A DNA stretch of 64,000 nucleotides, taken from contig NZ_JAKILB010000002.1 in the NCBI RefSeq assembly GCF_023283895.1, forward strand, positions 434,001 to 498,000. Reading direction: 5' to 3'. Source of the stretch: Shewanella pneumatophori (GTDB lineage Bacteria > Pseudomonadota > Gammaproteobacteria > Enterobacterales > Shewanellaceae). Every line of letters begins with the position of its first letter. Position 1 is the stretch's first letter. Positions 1-8,638 of this stretch are shown piece after piece. The notes beneath the pieces are model-generated. The model did not search any database and was not told where the DNA came from. It worked only from the letters and a program-made list of their open reading frames with translations. A program made the position numbers and the translations under genes.

Positions 1-210
1 TTAAGACGCTTTTTAGTGTCGGTTGAAACGGGTGGTTTGGGCCTTCAAGGTGTTGAAGGCGTTGGTATGGCAACCAATAATGCAGATGGTCGCCACTTTA
101 TTGCGGTTTTTGATGCTAATCATAAGCTTTTACATGCTCGTTGGATCACTGATGAAGTGTTCGCCACAGGTAAAGAGATGGTGCGCGACGGCGTAATGGG
201 TAAGCATTAA
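1..210 (+). CDS. C-terminal end of an unidentified protein (5' truncated)
   Basis: The reading frame is open from the first base and ends with TAA at 208-210, so the gene begins before the window. About 69 C-terminal residues are visible. They include a Gly-rich stretch (ETGGLGLQGVEGVG) and a compact segment (HFIAVFDANHKLLHARW), with no membrane segment or metal motif. I do not recognise the family. A strong terminator follows 34 bp downstream, which supports this as a real gene end. An internal GTG at 16 could start a shorter frame but is not needed. Confidence 0.6.
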   Translation, partial: LRRFLVSVETGGLGLQGVEGVGMATNNADGRHFIAVFDANHKLLHARWITDEVFATGKEMVRDGVMGKH

Positions 211-243
211 GCTGATTGCCACAAGTAAAACTCGAATAAAAAA

Positions 244-273
244 GCCCAAGGCCAATAGCCTTGGGCTTTTTTT
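244..273 (+). terminator. Rho-independent terminator of the truncated first gene
   Basis: A perfect 9-bp stem (GCCCAAGGC / GCCTTGGGC) with a 5-base loop is followed by seven T. Confidence 0.9.
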
Positions 274-366
274 ATTGTGTTTTAGCGCTTGCTTAAATCA
301 CAAACTCTAACCATGGTTGCAGCCTTTATTGCTTTGTTAGATTACACTTGCGCAGTATTTTATCTA

Positions 367-380
367 ATACCGATTGGTAT
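367..380. promoter_or_regulatory. Small inverted repeat upstream of the cupin gene
   Basis: ATACC-GATT-GGTAT is a perfect 5-4-5 dyad about 78 bp upstream of the cupin start. It could be an operator, but I cannot name a regulator. The rest of the 247-bp gap shows no gene. Confidence 0.25.
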
Positions 381-457
381 GAGCTTGGTGGATAAAAACT
401 TCCCTACAATAGTGTTTTCAACAATATGTTGTTAACCCAATACAATAGGTTATTGCA

Positions 458-943
458 ATGCAAACCGCTGAATACTTTATTGAACACCTTGAATTAGAAC
501 AACATGTTGAAGGTGGTTATTTCCGTTCTTCTTATCGTTCAGATCAAAGCTTTGACGACACTCGTGCGTTATGGACTAGCATTTACTTCTTATTGCGTAC
601 AGGTGAAGTGTCTAACTTTCATCGCTTAACTGCTGATGAAATGTGGTATTTCCACGCAGGTGAGTCATTGACGATTTATATGATTGATGAGCAAGGCGTG
701 CTAACCACTGCGCAGCTTGGCCTTGATTTAGCTGCAGGTGAGCGACCACAATTCTTAGTGCCTAAGGGCTGCATTTTTGGCTCTGCCATGAACAAGCCGG
801 GCTTTTCTTTAGTGGGCTGTATGGTGTCGCCAGGTTTTACTTTTGATGATTTTGAGCTGTTTAGCCAAGAGACATTGTTAACAGATTATCCGCAGCATGA
901 AGAAGTGATTAAGCGTTTAAGTCGCTGTGGTGTTGGTAGCTAA
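458..943 (+). CDS. DUF985 / cupin_5 family protein
   Basis: A 161-residue protein with the features of the DUF985 cupin family: an N-terminal EGGYFRSSYRS segment, the FLLRTGEVSNFHRL strand, the DEMWYFHAGESL strand pair around the putative metal or ligand pocket, and a closing GCMVSPGFTFDDFELF motif. The whole protein is a single small beta-barrel domain of the usual family length. No signal peptide is present, so it should be cytoplasmic. Members are often annotated as cupins of unknown substrate; I infer no reaction. The gene stands alone between two terminators. The start ATG is the first in frame, and no strong Shine-Dalgarno is visible. Confidence 0.85.
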   Translation: MQTAEYFIEHLELEQHVEGGYFRSSYRSDQSFDDTRALWTSIYFLLRTGEVSNFHRLTADEMWYFHAGESLTIYMIDEQGVLTTAQLGLDLAAGERPQFLVPKGCIFGSAMNKPGFSLVGCMVSPGFTFDDFELFSQETLLTDYPQHEEVIKRLSRCGVGS

Positions 944-968
944 GGTTAAGGCTACTTAATAACGAAAA

Positions 969-990
969 AGCCAGCTTACGCTGGCTTTTA
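969..990 (+). terminator. Terminator after the cupin gene
   Basis: AGCCAGC-TTAC-GCTGGCT stem-loop followed by TTT. A run of A on the other side would also let it serve the converging GNAT gene. Confidence 0.8.
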
Positions 991-1011
991 TCTTTAGGTA
1001 AATACCTAAGC

Positions 1012-1518
1012 TTAGCCGTAAAAGCCAGGATGATAAGTCACTTGGCCGCAGTCTGTATTATCAGTAAGTCTTTTCACTAAAAAGTACTCTGCTGGGACAT
1101 CTGCCAAGGTTAGCTTGGAGTCAACATTAAAGCCAAAACGGCCATAGTATTCAGGCTCGCCAAGGAGTACCACACCATCAGCATTTTGTTCTAGCATCAT
1201 TGCCATGGCTTGATTGATAAGCTGTTTGCCTATGCCCTCATTTTGGCGAGTAGGCTTGACCGAAACAGGACCAAGACCAAACCAGTTTGATTGTTCACCG
1301 TTAATCATCACTGGAGATAAGGCAATGTGGCCAATAATGCCAGATTCATCTTCAGCGACTAAAGACAGGCTTAGCGCTTGTTGATTACGCAAGCGCTCAA
1401 CAATTAAGTGCTCAGTAGGCTTAGCACCTGGCTCATGATGCGGGTGGTTTTCGAAGGCTTGGTAAGTGAGCGTTGCGATACTGTCTATATCGTTACTTGT
1501 TTCTGTTCTAATCTTCAT
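1012..1518 (-). CDS. GNAT family N-acetyltransferase (YhbS-like)
   Basis: A 168-residue acetyltransferase of the YhbS/COG3153 type. Visible are the N-terminal beta strand with IRTETSNDIDSIATL, the central IIGHIALSPV strand, and the acetyl-CoA loop region VKPTRQNEGIGKQLI (the Q/R-x-x-G-x-G/A signature appears as QNEGIG). The GEPEYYGRFGF motif is characteristic of this subfamily. The acceptor substrate is unknown. I chose the ATG at 1518 because it begins the family-typical MKIR strand; an in-frame ATG at 1608 would add 30 residues with no counterpart in the fold. It lies downstream of, and co-directional with, the glutathione transferase gene, 159 bp away. Confidence 0.85.
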   Translation of the reverse strand: MKIRTETSNDIDSIATLTYQAFENHPHHEPGAKPTEHLIVERLRNQQALSLSLVAEDESGIIGHIALSPVMINGEQSNWFGLGPVSVKPTRQNEGIGKQLINQAMAMMLEQNADGVVLLGEPEYYGRFGFNVDSKLTLADVPAEYFLVKRLTDNTDCGQVTYHPGFYG

Positions 1519-1575
1519 CGTGTGTTCAGCTTTGTTTAAATATAAATACTTGGTAAGCATAGTGACCAAGGAATT

Positions 1576-1594
1576 GATTGTGGATCTCACAATC
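1576..1594. promoter_or_regulatory. Inverted repeat in the GNAT upstream region
   Basis: GATTGTG-GATCT-CACAATC is a perfect 7-5-7 dyad, 58 bp upstream of the GNAT start. It resembles a TGTG/CACA operator, but the spacing does not fit a CRP site. Regulator unknown. Confidence 0.3.
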
Positions 1595-1627
1595 GCATCA
1601 GCGAGCAAAGCAATAATTTTAAAGCAT

Positions 1628-1649
1628 AACGCCAGTAAAGACTGGCGTT
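1628..1649 (-). terminator. Possible weak terminator after the glutathione transferase gene
   Basis: AACGCCAGT-AAAG-ACTGGCGTT forms a 9-bp hairpin just past the end of the upstream minus-strand gene. The downstream T tract is poor, so it may be only a pause or mRNA-end structure. Confidence 0.4.
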
Positions 1650-1677
1650 ATCTTATACTAAATGTCTAGGCTTGGTT

Positions 1678-2535
1678 TTAAGGCTTTTTGTTGAGCACGG
1701 CATCAATATCAGCAGCGCTATGGCGCTCGGTAAGTTGCTCCCATTCTTCGCCCCATGAGCGATTGACGATACGCCCACGTTGCACGCCTTCACGTTGTTC
1801 AATTTGTTTTGCCCAGCGCTGTAGATGTTTGTAGCTTGCTACATCCAAAAACTCGGCAGCGCTGTACAAGTTTCCTAATACTAAGCTGCCGTACCAAGGC
1901 CAGATGGCGATATCGGCAATGCTGTATTCGTCGCCAGCAATATACTGGTTGTTTGCGAGTTGCTTGTCGAGCACATCGAGTTGACGCTTAGCTTCCATGC
2001 TGAAACGGTTAATTGGATATTCAAATTTTTCAGGAGCATAAGCGTAGAAGTGACCAAAACCGCCACCTAAGTAGGGTGCGGAGCCCTGTAGCCAAAATAG
2101 CCAGTTCATCACTTCTGTTTTAGCGGCAATGTCTGATGGCAAGAAGTGACCAAATTTTTCTGCTAGATATAACAGGATATTACCAGATTCAAATACACGC
2201 GTTGGCGTATCGGTTGTGGTATCTAGTAGAGCTGGAATTTTTGAGTTGGGGTTGATATCGACAAAACCAGATCCGAACTGATCTCCCTCGCCAATATTAA
2301 TTAAATAAGCATCATATTCTGCTGCTGTCACGCCCTTAGCCAGTAACTCTTCCAACATGATAGTGACCTTTTGGCCATTAGGCGTGGCTAATGAGTGTAA
2401 TTGCAGCGAGTGTTTGCCCACGGGCAATGCTTGCTGATGCCTAGCCCCAGAATCAGGACGATTGATACTTGCCCATTGGCCACCATTTTCATTATCCATG
2501 GTCCAAACTTTTGCTGGTGTGTATTGGTTTGTCAT
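1678..2535 (-). CDS. yghU: YghU-type glutathione S-transferase / disulfide-bond oxidoreductase
   Basis: A 285-residue protein matching E. coli YghU (Nu-class glutathione transferase, glutathione-dependent disulfide-bond reductase) in length and in order of motifs. An N-terminal extension (YTPAKVW, NGGQWASINRP) precedes a thioredoxin fold with LHSLATPNGQKVTIMLEE. The cis-Pro glutathione motif NPNSKIPAL is followed by FESGNILLYLAEK. The all-helical C-terminal domain contains SIADIAIWPW. There is no signal peptide, so it acts in the cytosol on glutathione-linked disulfides or peroxides. The ATG at 2535 is the natural family start. Its physiological substrate is not evident from the context. Confidence 0.9.
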   Translation of the reverse strand: MTNQYTPAKVWTMDNENGGQWASINRPDSGARHQQALPVGKHSLQLHSLATPNGQKVTIMLEELLAKGVTAAEYDAYLINIGEGDQFGSGFVDINPNSKIPALLDTTTDTPTRVFESGNILLYLAEKFGHFLPSDIAAKTEVMNWLFWLQGSAPYLGGGFGHFYAYAPEKFEYPINRFSMEAKRQLDVLDKQLANNQYIAGDEYSIADIAIWPWYGSLVLGNLYSAAEFLDVASYKHLQRWAKQIEQREGVQRGRIVNRSWGEEWEQLTERHSAADIDAVLNKKP

Positions 2536-2725
2536 GTCTTATCCTATTGGTTTTAGTCCGGTCTATTTATATTGAGCTGCTTGCTTATTGTTTAGGCTTA
2601 ACAGTATAGATATCGGGTCGAAAATCGGTTTTAAAACCCCTTGAGTACTTTTATGAATATAACCCTTTAATCTGATTGAGATGGCTTAGGAATAAAAAGA
2701 TTAGAAATAAAAGATTAGCAATAAA

Positions 2726-2758
2726 AAATGCCAGTCAGGTATCTGACTGGCATTTTTC
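2726..2758 (-). terminator. Terminator of pepO
   Basis: A 13-bp stem (AAATGCCAGTCAG / CTGACTGGCATTT) with a GTAT loop lies 28 bp past the pepO stop. Read on the minus strand it runs into a T tract. Confidence 0.9.
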
Positions 2759-2782
2759 GGTTAGCTTAACAGCGTGTCGTTA

Positions 2783-4852
2783 TTACCAAATACGTACGCG
2801 CTGATCTTCTGGTAGATACAGTTCATCACCTGGTTTTACGTCAAAGGCTTTATACCAAGCATCGTGGTTACGCGGCGCTTGTGCACGGTAACGACCCGGC
2901 GCATGAGTACCTGCACGTAACTGGTTTAACATGCTTTGTTCAGTGCGCTTTTCTTTCCAAACCTGTGCCCAAGCTAGGAAGAAACGTTGATCGCCAGTTA
3001 CGCCATCAATTACTGGTGCTTCTTTACCGTTTAGGCTTAGCTTGTACGCGTGGTATGCCATTGCTAGGCCACCCACGTCACCAATGTTTTCGCCAAGGCT
3101 GTTGCGGCCATTAACAAAGTTATCTGGGATTGGTTCGTACTTGCTGTATTGAGCGGCAAGTTGATCGGCTTTGGCTTCAAATGCAGCGCGGTCAGCGTCT
3201 GTCCACCAGTTACGCTGAATACCATTTGCGTCAGACTTTGAGCCTTGGTCATCAAACCCGTGGCCCATTTCATGGCCAATAACAGCACCAATACCGCCGT
3301 AGTTTACAGCTGGGTCAGCATTTGGATCGAAGAATGGTGGTTGTAAAATCGCTGCTGGGAATACAATCTCGTTAAATGAGCTATTGTAGTAAGCGTTAAC
3401 ACGCTGTGGCGTCATGCCCCAACGATTACGGTCAGTCTTTTTAAGCTCTTTAGCAACGCTATCTGCATGGAAGAACTGACGTAGATTTTGAATATTACCT
3501 ACTAGATCTTTGTTGGTTAGCTCGACGCCATCAAACTCTTGCCATACATCTGGGTAACCGATTTTTGGGTTAAATGCCGCAAGTTTAGCGTGAGCGTTAA
3601 CCTTAGTTTCTGCGCCCATCCAATCTAAATCGTCAATACGCTCGCCCATTGCAGTGCGTAGGTTTTCAACTAGCTCAGCCATCTGTTGCTTTGATGACTC
3701 AGGGAAGTAGCGTGCTACATACACTTTACCAATTGCAAAGCCAAGAGACTGGGTACCAGACATTTCAGAGATTGCACGCTTCCAACGAGGACGCGGCTCT
3801 TGCTGACCACTTAGGGTTTTGCCGTAAAAACCAAAGTTAGCGGCGTAGATATCTTCAGACAGTAAACCTGCATTGTTGCTTACCGTATGGAAAGTTAAGT
3901 AGTCCTGCCAAACTTTTAATGATTCATTGTTAACCAACTCAATCATGGCTTTAACTGGATCAGGTTGTGAGATATTTAGCTGAGGAACCTTGTAGCCCGT
4001 TTGCTCAAAATACACATCCCAATCGAAACCTGGGTACTCTTTAGCAAGATCGCTACGCTTCACTTGGTTTAGCGTTAGGTCGCGGTTACGACGTTTTTCG
4101 CGTGGCCATTGGCCTTCTGCCATTTTAGTTTCTAACGCTAGAATCGCCTCGGCGCGAGCTTGGCCATCTTTAATGCCAGCGAAAGTGAGCATTTCGGCAA
4201 TATGGCTAACGTATGCTTCACGGATTTTGACAAAGCGCTCAGCATCTTCAAGGTAGTATGAACGATCTGGTAAGCCTAGGCCGCTTGCGCCAATCGACAT
4301 TTCGTACTGGTTGGGGTCTAAACGGTTAAACCACATGCCGCCAGCAATTGGTGAGCTGGCGCCTGTTAGCCAAGATGCACCAAATACTTTAGTTAAATCG
4401 TCAGTCGATTTAATCGCATTGATTTGATCAAGTGTGCCTTGAATTGGGGTGATGCCAAGCTTGTTGATGGTGTCGGTATCCATATACGCTTGGTAAAAGT
4501 CAGCGATTAGCTGCTCTTCTGCGTTTAGGTCGCTGCGGCTAGCGATGTCGTCGATAATCTCTTTAACTTGCTTTTCACTGCGCTCAGCAAGGCCGGTAAA
4601 TGCGCCAAAGCGAGTCTTATCAGCAGGCATAACATAGTTGTCGTACCATGTACCGCTGGCATACATAAAGAAGTCATCACCAGGCTTAACCGCTTCATTA
4701 CGTGCGCTTAAGTCAACACCGAAGCTACCTAGCTCTGCTTTATTGTTTGCAGCTTTAGTGACTTCGGTTTGTGTGTCTGTATTAACATCTGATGTGCCAC
4801 AGCCCGCTAAAAACGTGGTCGCTAAGGCGATTGCAATTAATGATTTTTTCAT
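2783..4852 (-). CDS. pepO: M13 (neprilysin/PepO) family zinc endopeptidase, lipoprotein
   Basis: A 689-residue M13-family metallopeptidase. The N-terminus carries a lipoprotein signal with a lipobox ending LAGC at about residue 18, so it is anchored in the envelope facing the periplasm. The large N-terminal helical domain is followed by the NAYYN substrate-binding motif. The zinc site is HEMGH (H527, E528, H531), with third ligand E588 in GENIGDVGG, where D592 completes the ExxxD motif. The family C-terminal tryptophan is present (RVRIW). It cleaves oligopeptides. The gene is monocistronic with its own terminator. Nothing in the catalytic core is missing. Confidence 0.95.
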   Translation of the reverse strand: MKKSLIAIALATTFLAGCGTSDVNTDTQTEVTKAANNKAELGSFGVDLSARNEAVKPGDDFFMYASGTWYDNYVMPADKTRFGAFTGLAERSEKQVKEIIDDIASRSDLNAEEQLIADFYQAYMDTDTINKLGITPIQGTLDQINAIKSTDDLTKVFGASWLTGASSPIAGGMWFNRLDPNQYEMSIGASGLGLPDRSYYLEDAERFVKIREAYVSHIAEMLTFAGIKDGQARAEAILALETKMAEGQWPREKRRNRDLTLNQVKRSDLAKEYPGFDWDVYFEQTGYKVPQLNISQPDPVKAMIELVNNESLKVWQDYLTFHTVSNNAGLLSEDIYAANFGFYGKTLSGQQEPRPRWKRAISEMSGTQSLGFAIGKVYVARYFPESSKQQMAELVENLRTAMGERIDDLDWMGAETKVNAHAKLAAFNPKIGYPDVWQEFDGVELTNKDLVGNIQNLRQFFHADSVAKELKKTDRNRWGMTPQRVNAYYNSSFNEIVFPAAILQPPFFDPNADPAVNYGGIGAVIGHEMGHGFDDQGSKSDANGIQRNWWTDADRAAFEAKADQLAAQYSKYEPIPDNFVNGRNSLGENIGDVGGLAMAYHAYKLSLNGKEAPVIDGVTGDQRFFLAWAQVWKEKRTEQSMLNQLRAGTHAPGRYRAQAPRNHDAWYKAFDVKPGDELYLPEDQRVRIW

Positions 4853-5080
4853 TTTTATTCTTGCTTCCTTGTCAATTTCTTATCGTTTATAACGAATATT
4901 ATTATGATTTTTAACCGTTCTATCTTCTAGAATTGGCATAAAATGTCAACCTTTGAATTGCGTGTGAGTTTTTGGCCAATTTATTCTTACTGTGCGTAAT
5001 ATGGCTGCTGGTGTGAAAAAATATAAGTTATCTAGCTGAACGACTAGAAATTGCGAAGTAGAGTAATAGGCACAGATAAA

Positions 5081-5108
5081 AAAATAGCAGCCCTAAGGCT
5101 GCTATTTT
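5081..5108. terminator. Terminator after the PepSY gene
   Basis: A 12-bp stem AAAATAGCAGCC / GGCTGCTATTTT with a CTAA loop, 20 bp downstream of the PepSY stop. Read on the minus strand the stem is followed by TTTTATC. Confidence 0.85.
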
Positions 5109-5127
5109 GTGGCAATAGATAATGGGT

Positions 5128-6207
5128 TTAAGCGGTTGCAGCTTTGTTTACGCTCTTACTGCTTTTTTTGAATATGCGGCGATAAAACGTCACTGCACTG
5201 AACAATAAAATAATGCTGCCGATGAGTGACACCGAAGTAATAAACAATGCGTAGCCAAATGGCATATTCAATGCGTCGTGTAGTGGTCTAACAAACGCTG
5301 CAGCTTGGCCTGATAGCGGTCTGTCGCTATGTTTAATGACATCTTTAATAATGCCTTTTTCAAAGCTCATGGTCATACGGTCTGCTTCACGGAGCCATAC
5401 ACCGCTGTGGCTATCAAAACGAATGCTGTAGTTTAACTCTGTAACAACTTCGCCTTTTTTCACACGTGGTTTACTCACCGAAACCAGATTAGCCTCAGGC
5501 CATAGGTCTTGCGCTGTTTGTAGCTGATTTTGCCAGTTACTTGCTTGACTCACTGGGTAGCTGATTTCAGATTTAGGCTGCTTTAATGCGCCAGTCCATA
5601 AGCCTTTATAGGTGATTAAAAAGCCACTGATACATAAAATAAATAGCGGTACCGAGATAAATAGACCTAACTGAATATGGCTTTTTACTAGACTGCTAGA
5701 ACGTGTATTAGTTGGGATACTTTGCTTTAATCTGAAGCCTTTACGTACACGCCACCATAGGTAAATACCCACTAAGGTCACAGCGCCGCCAAGTAGTGAT
5801 GCCCAAGCATTAATGTATTTGCCGCCAATGTCTTCCAGTAAAAAGTTACGGTGTAAGAAGAATATAGTGCGGTAACCAGGAATGTCTCCAAAAGAACTAA
5901 CAGACAGCTCATTAAGTTCATTATCTAAGGCAACAGTTTTACCGCGAGTCGCTGCTTGAATGTATGGTGTGTGTTCTGTTGGAAAGCGAACCGTGCTCAT
6001 TTCTGGGTAACGTTCAAATACCGCTTCTACAGTCTGGGCTTTTTGCTCGATAGAGAGTGGTGCATATTGCTGTCCCTTATCATCGAGGCGTTTATACATG
6101 TCGACACTACCTAGGTATACACCAGTAGTGAGCACAAGCAGCATGGTAATGCTGATAAAAAAACCTACCCAGTTGTGGAACCATTTTAATGCAGCTACTG
6201 CGTTCAT
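5128..6207 (-). CDS. PepSY-associated inner-membrane protein
   Basis: A 359-residue membrane protein of the PepSY_TM family. One transmembrane segment lies near residues 13-32, starting with the family-typical LKWFHNWVGFF. A periplasmic PepSY-like domain follows, then HRNFLLEDIGGKYINAWASLLGG, two further transmembrane segments around 136-155 and 180-202, and a last one near 325-345. Members are commonly linked to siderophore uptake and ferric-reductase functions, often beside TonB receptors. Here the gene is alone, but a Fur-like site about 130 bp upstream supports an iron link. The catalytic role, if any, is unknown. Confidence 0.8.
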   Translation of the reverse strand: MNAVAALKWFHNWVGFFISITMLLVLTTGVYLGSVDMYKRLDDKGQQYAPLSIEQKAQTVEAVFERYPEMSTVRFPTEHTPYIQAATRGKTVALDNELNELSVSSFGDIPGYRTIFFLHRNFLLEDIGGKYINAWASLLGGAVTLVGIYLWWRVRKGFRLKQSIPTNTRSSSLVKSHIQLGLFISVPLFILCISGFLITYKGLWTGALKQPKSEISYPVSQASNWQNQLQTAQDLWPEANLVSVSKPRVKKGEVVTELNYSIRFDSHSGVWLREADRMTMSFEKGIIKDVIKHSDRPLSGQAAAFVRPLHDALNMPFGYALFITSVSLIGSIILLFSAVTFYRRIFKKSSKSVNKAATA

Positions 6208-6655
6208 ATTTACATTCTCAAATTTGTCGAGGCAAAACCCGGCTTGTTAAAATCGGGGCGTAATGTCAATTTATTATTATATTAGCTTTGATTTTTATGA
6301 GTTTTTTAGTAAGTCACCCATAGGGTTAAAAATCGTTGAAAATGGTAATCAATCTCACTTTCAACTGCAATTAAAGAAGTGTAAAGAGGCGTGATGGCTG
6401 TAGCACTTTTACGTTTTTGATTCCATCAGAGACTGCGGATTAACAAAGAAAGGCTAGACAGATAAGGCTTACTATCAATGATAAGTGTGCTGACTTTTTG
6501 AGTGAAGAATGAACCTTGTCAAAAAAAAGTCTTTTTTTGCTCCCCTTATTTTCAATGCTAAATCTATGTTTTAATTGGATGTGTGATGTAAGGTGTATAC
6601 ATTATTCTTCTTTGTCAGTATTATCCGCCAGTTTTTTGACTTTGACGAATGGATA
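6208..6655. other. Intergenic region between PepSY gene and secreted protein gene
   Basis: 448 bp without a supportable gene. It should hold the divergent promoters. Apart from the Fur-like site I see only AT-rich sequence, including a poly-A/T tract near 6520-6535. Confidence 0.5.
6338..6356. promoter_or_regulatory. Candidate Fur box upstream of the PepSY gene
   Basis: GAAAATGGTAATCAATCTC matches 15 of 19 positions of the classical Fur consensus GATAATGATAATCATTATC. It sits 131 bp upstream of the PepSY start on the minus strand. Confidence 0.5.
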
Positions 6656-7165
6656 ATGAAAAAGTTTATATTATGTTTGCTCATGGCTCCTTTAACCGTT
6701 AATGCTGCTCCATTTGGTTTAGAGTGGGGAGAGGAGTTTTCACTCTATGGTGAAATCGTACAAAAAGGGATTTATACAGAGGTAAAGGCAGTTGAATTAC
6801 CGAAGCATGATTTAACTGCAGAGTCCTACCAACTTGTTGGCACTCCTGAAGCCGGTCTAATGAATGTCTTAATGAAAACCTTTGACTATGCACTTTTTAG
6901 TGCACAATTGGATTCGGTCTATGCAGAACTAGAAGACTCATTATTAGAAAATGGTTTTAAGACCACAAAATTCACACCTAGAAATACTTCTTCTTATCAG
7001 TGTATTTTTCAAGGGAACTGTATAGGGAGAAAGTTAGAAGTTAACCATAATGATGGTACGTCAGCAGTATTAGAGGTTATGATTAAAGATCGAGATACTG
7101 CGTATATCCAATTAGAGTATTCTACTGAAGAGTTTGTTACCGAGGCTATATTGGTAAATAACTAA
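6656..7165 (+). CDS. Small secreted protein of unknown function
   Basis: A 169-residue protein starting with a clear signal peptide (MKKFILCLLMAPLTVNAAP), cleaved probably after the NAA at about residue 17. The mature part begins FGLEWGEEFSLYG, is acidic, and has two cysteines close together (SYQCIFQGNCIGRK) that could form a disulfide. I do not recognise the family. The ATG at 6656 is preferred because it directly begins the signal sequence; an upstream frame start at 6593 would put 21 residues before it. It is alone between an intergenic promoter region and a duplicated hairpin. Confidence 0.65.
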   Translation: MKKFILCLLMAPLTVNAAPFGLEWGEEFSLYGEIVQKGIYTEVKAVELPKHDLTAESYQLVGTPEAGLMNVLMKTFDYALFSAQLDSVYAELEDSLLENGFKTTKFTPRNTSSYQCIFQGNCIGRKLEVNHNDGTSAVLEVMIKDRDTAYIQLEYSTEEFVTEAILVNN

Positions 7166-7248
7166 CAAAAATTGTTGGGTGGAGCCAAAGATAATGATGG
7201 CTCAACAGATGAAAAGTGTGATTAAAACTAATATTCTGTGGGTAATAA

Positions 7249-7307
7249 AATTGGCGCATAAAGCGCCAATTTTAATTGGCACATAAAGCGCCAATTTTAA
7301 TTGGCAC
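7249..7307. repeat. Tandemly duplicated terminator hairpin
   Basis: A 25-bp unit (AATTGGCGCATAAAGCGCC then AATTTT) at 7249-7273 is followed directly by a second copy at 7274-7298 with one G-to-A change in the left arm, and by 9 bases of a third. The first unit forms TTGGCGC-ATAAA-GCGCCAA with T4 after it. It lies between converging genes and probably terminates both. Confidence 0.75.
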
Positions 7308-7312
7308 CCGAT

Positions 7313-8203
7313 TTATTTACTTGCGTCGCGAAGATCCATGATTGGCATTGCACCGTCGCCCATCATGGTAGATGGCAGCTTTCCATCCCAAGCCTGTGCT
7401 TCAGTTAACTTTACAATTAATGGGTTATTCTTAAGCGCTTTAGCTTTGGCTTCAATTGCTTGTGCCTCAGCTTTACCTTTTAGCAAAATAGACTGGGCTT
7501 CTGCCTCTGCGACTTTCAAAATACCTTTAGCACGGGCATCGGCAGTGTTTACTGCACGCAGGGCTTCTAAACGTTGACGCTCAAGCTTGTGCTCCTCAGC
7601 CGCAGCAAGGTTCTTCTCAGTTTGCTTGATCTCAATTGAGTTAATGTACTTTTGCGGCAGGATAATATTTTCAATTTGAATGTTATCAACAACCACAGGG
7701 AAGCCTTCCATTTCGTCAGCTAAGCGGCGTTCAATGCCCTGAATGGCACTTGCTCTATCTTGGATTAGCTGTTCTGCTTCAAACTGTGGAATGGTATCTT
7801 TAGTGGCTGAACGAAAGCGTGGGTCGAGAATACGTTGCTCAAACTGTGTTAGCCCGCCATAGCGCTTAAATAGATCCAGCGCAGCCTCTTTGTTTACCGT
7901 CCAGTTTACGCTGACTTCAATGGTAACTGGCATCTGCTCTTTAGTGCTTGATGCCATTTTTTCAGCATTTTTACGGGTGCGGACTTCAATCATTTCAACG
8001 GTTTCAATGAAAGGAATTTTAAAGTGAAGTCCAGGATTTTGTTGGTCTTTAGCTTCACCAAAACGCTTTACCACACCGACATGACCTTCAATCACAATAA
8101 AATATGAATTAAAGATGGCGATGATGAGCAGCGCGATGGGTAATATTTTTACCAATGACAGAGATTTTGTAAGTTGAGAAAACTTTGAGTTTTTTTGCAG
8201 CAT
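7313..8203 (-). CDS. SPFH/prohibitin-family membrane protein
   Basis: A 296-residue protein with one N-terminal membrane anchor (about residues 20-40, ending FNSYFIVIEGHVGVVKRFGE). An SPFH (band 7) domain follows, typical in the GLHFKIPFIETVEMIEVRTRK segment. The C-terminal half is a long alanine/glutamate-rich coiled coil (LAAAEEHKLERQRLEALRAV; AEAEAQSILLKGKAEAQAIEAKAKAL) as in HflC, HflK and prohibitins. The orientation puts the SPFH domain outside the cytoplasm or along the membrane. Such proteins form membrane scaffolds and often modulate proteases. No protease partner lies beside it. The ATG at 8203 has AAAGGA 6 bases upstream, so I prefer it to the ATG at 8242. Confidence 0.88.
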   Translation of the reverse strand: MLQKNSKFSQLTKSLSLVKILPIALLIIAIFNSYFIVIEGHVGVVKRFGEAKDQQNPGLHFKIPFIETVEMIEVRTRKNAEKMASSTKEQMPVTIEVSVNWTVNKEAALDLFKRYGGLTQFEQRILDPRFRSATKDTIPQFEAEQLIQDRASAIQGIERRLADEMEGFPVVVDNIQIENIILPQKYINSIEIKQTEKNLAAAEEHKLERQRLEALRAVNTADARAKGILKVAEAEAQSILLKGKAEAQAIEAKAKALKNNPLIVKLTEAQAWDGKLPSTMMGDGAMPIMDLRDASK

Positions 8204-8638
8204 TTTGATGTCCTTTCTAAATATGCGCCGCAAAGATAGCAATAATTGTACATGGTTGAAATGTTTGTTTTTAAAATGATGCCAAATTGTGTGTTTTGTG
8301 AGTAGCTTTAGTTTGCCGAGGCTGGTTAAAGTTTGTTTTTGATTGTTAACACACTAGCTTGAGGGGGGAATATTTCATCGGGTTAGTAGTTAAGTCTATA
8401 GGGTGGATTACAATACAACTTTAGGCTTGGCTTGCTTAATACTTAGGGCGGATTCTAGTTGCGATGAGGCTCATCATAATCTTTGTAGGTTTCTGAATAT
8501 TAAGCGTTGCATTGGCTGTATCGGCCAAAGTATGCGATTCAGAATACCTTTGGAACATGAGTCATGCTGCTGATGTTCTTTACGGGGGTTAACAGAATTG
8601 ACTGTTGGCTGATGACTATCCATTTAGGGAAAAGGGAT
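8204..8638. other. Intergenic region before the curlin-repeat gene
   Basis: 435 bp without a supportable gene. It should contain the divergent promoters of the SPFH and curlin-repeat genes. I see no recognised operator. Confidence 0.4.

Noticed and set aside
1576..1594. A CRP binding site
   Set aside because: The half-sites TTGTG/CACAA are spaced by 5 bases, not the 6 between TGTGA and TCACA; left as an unnamed dyad.
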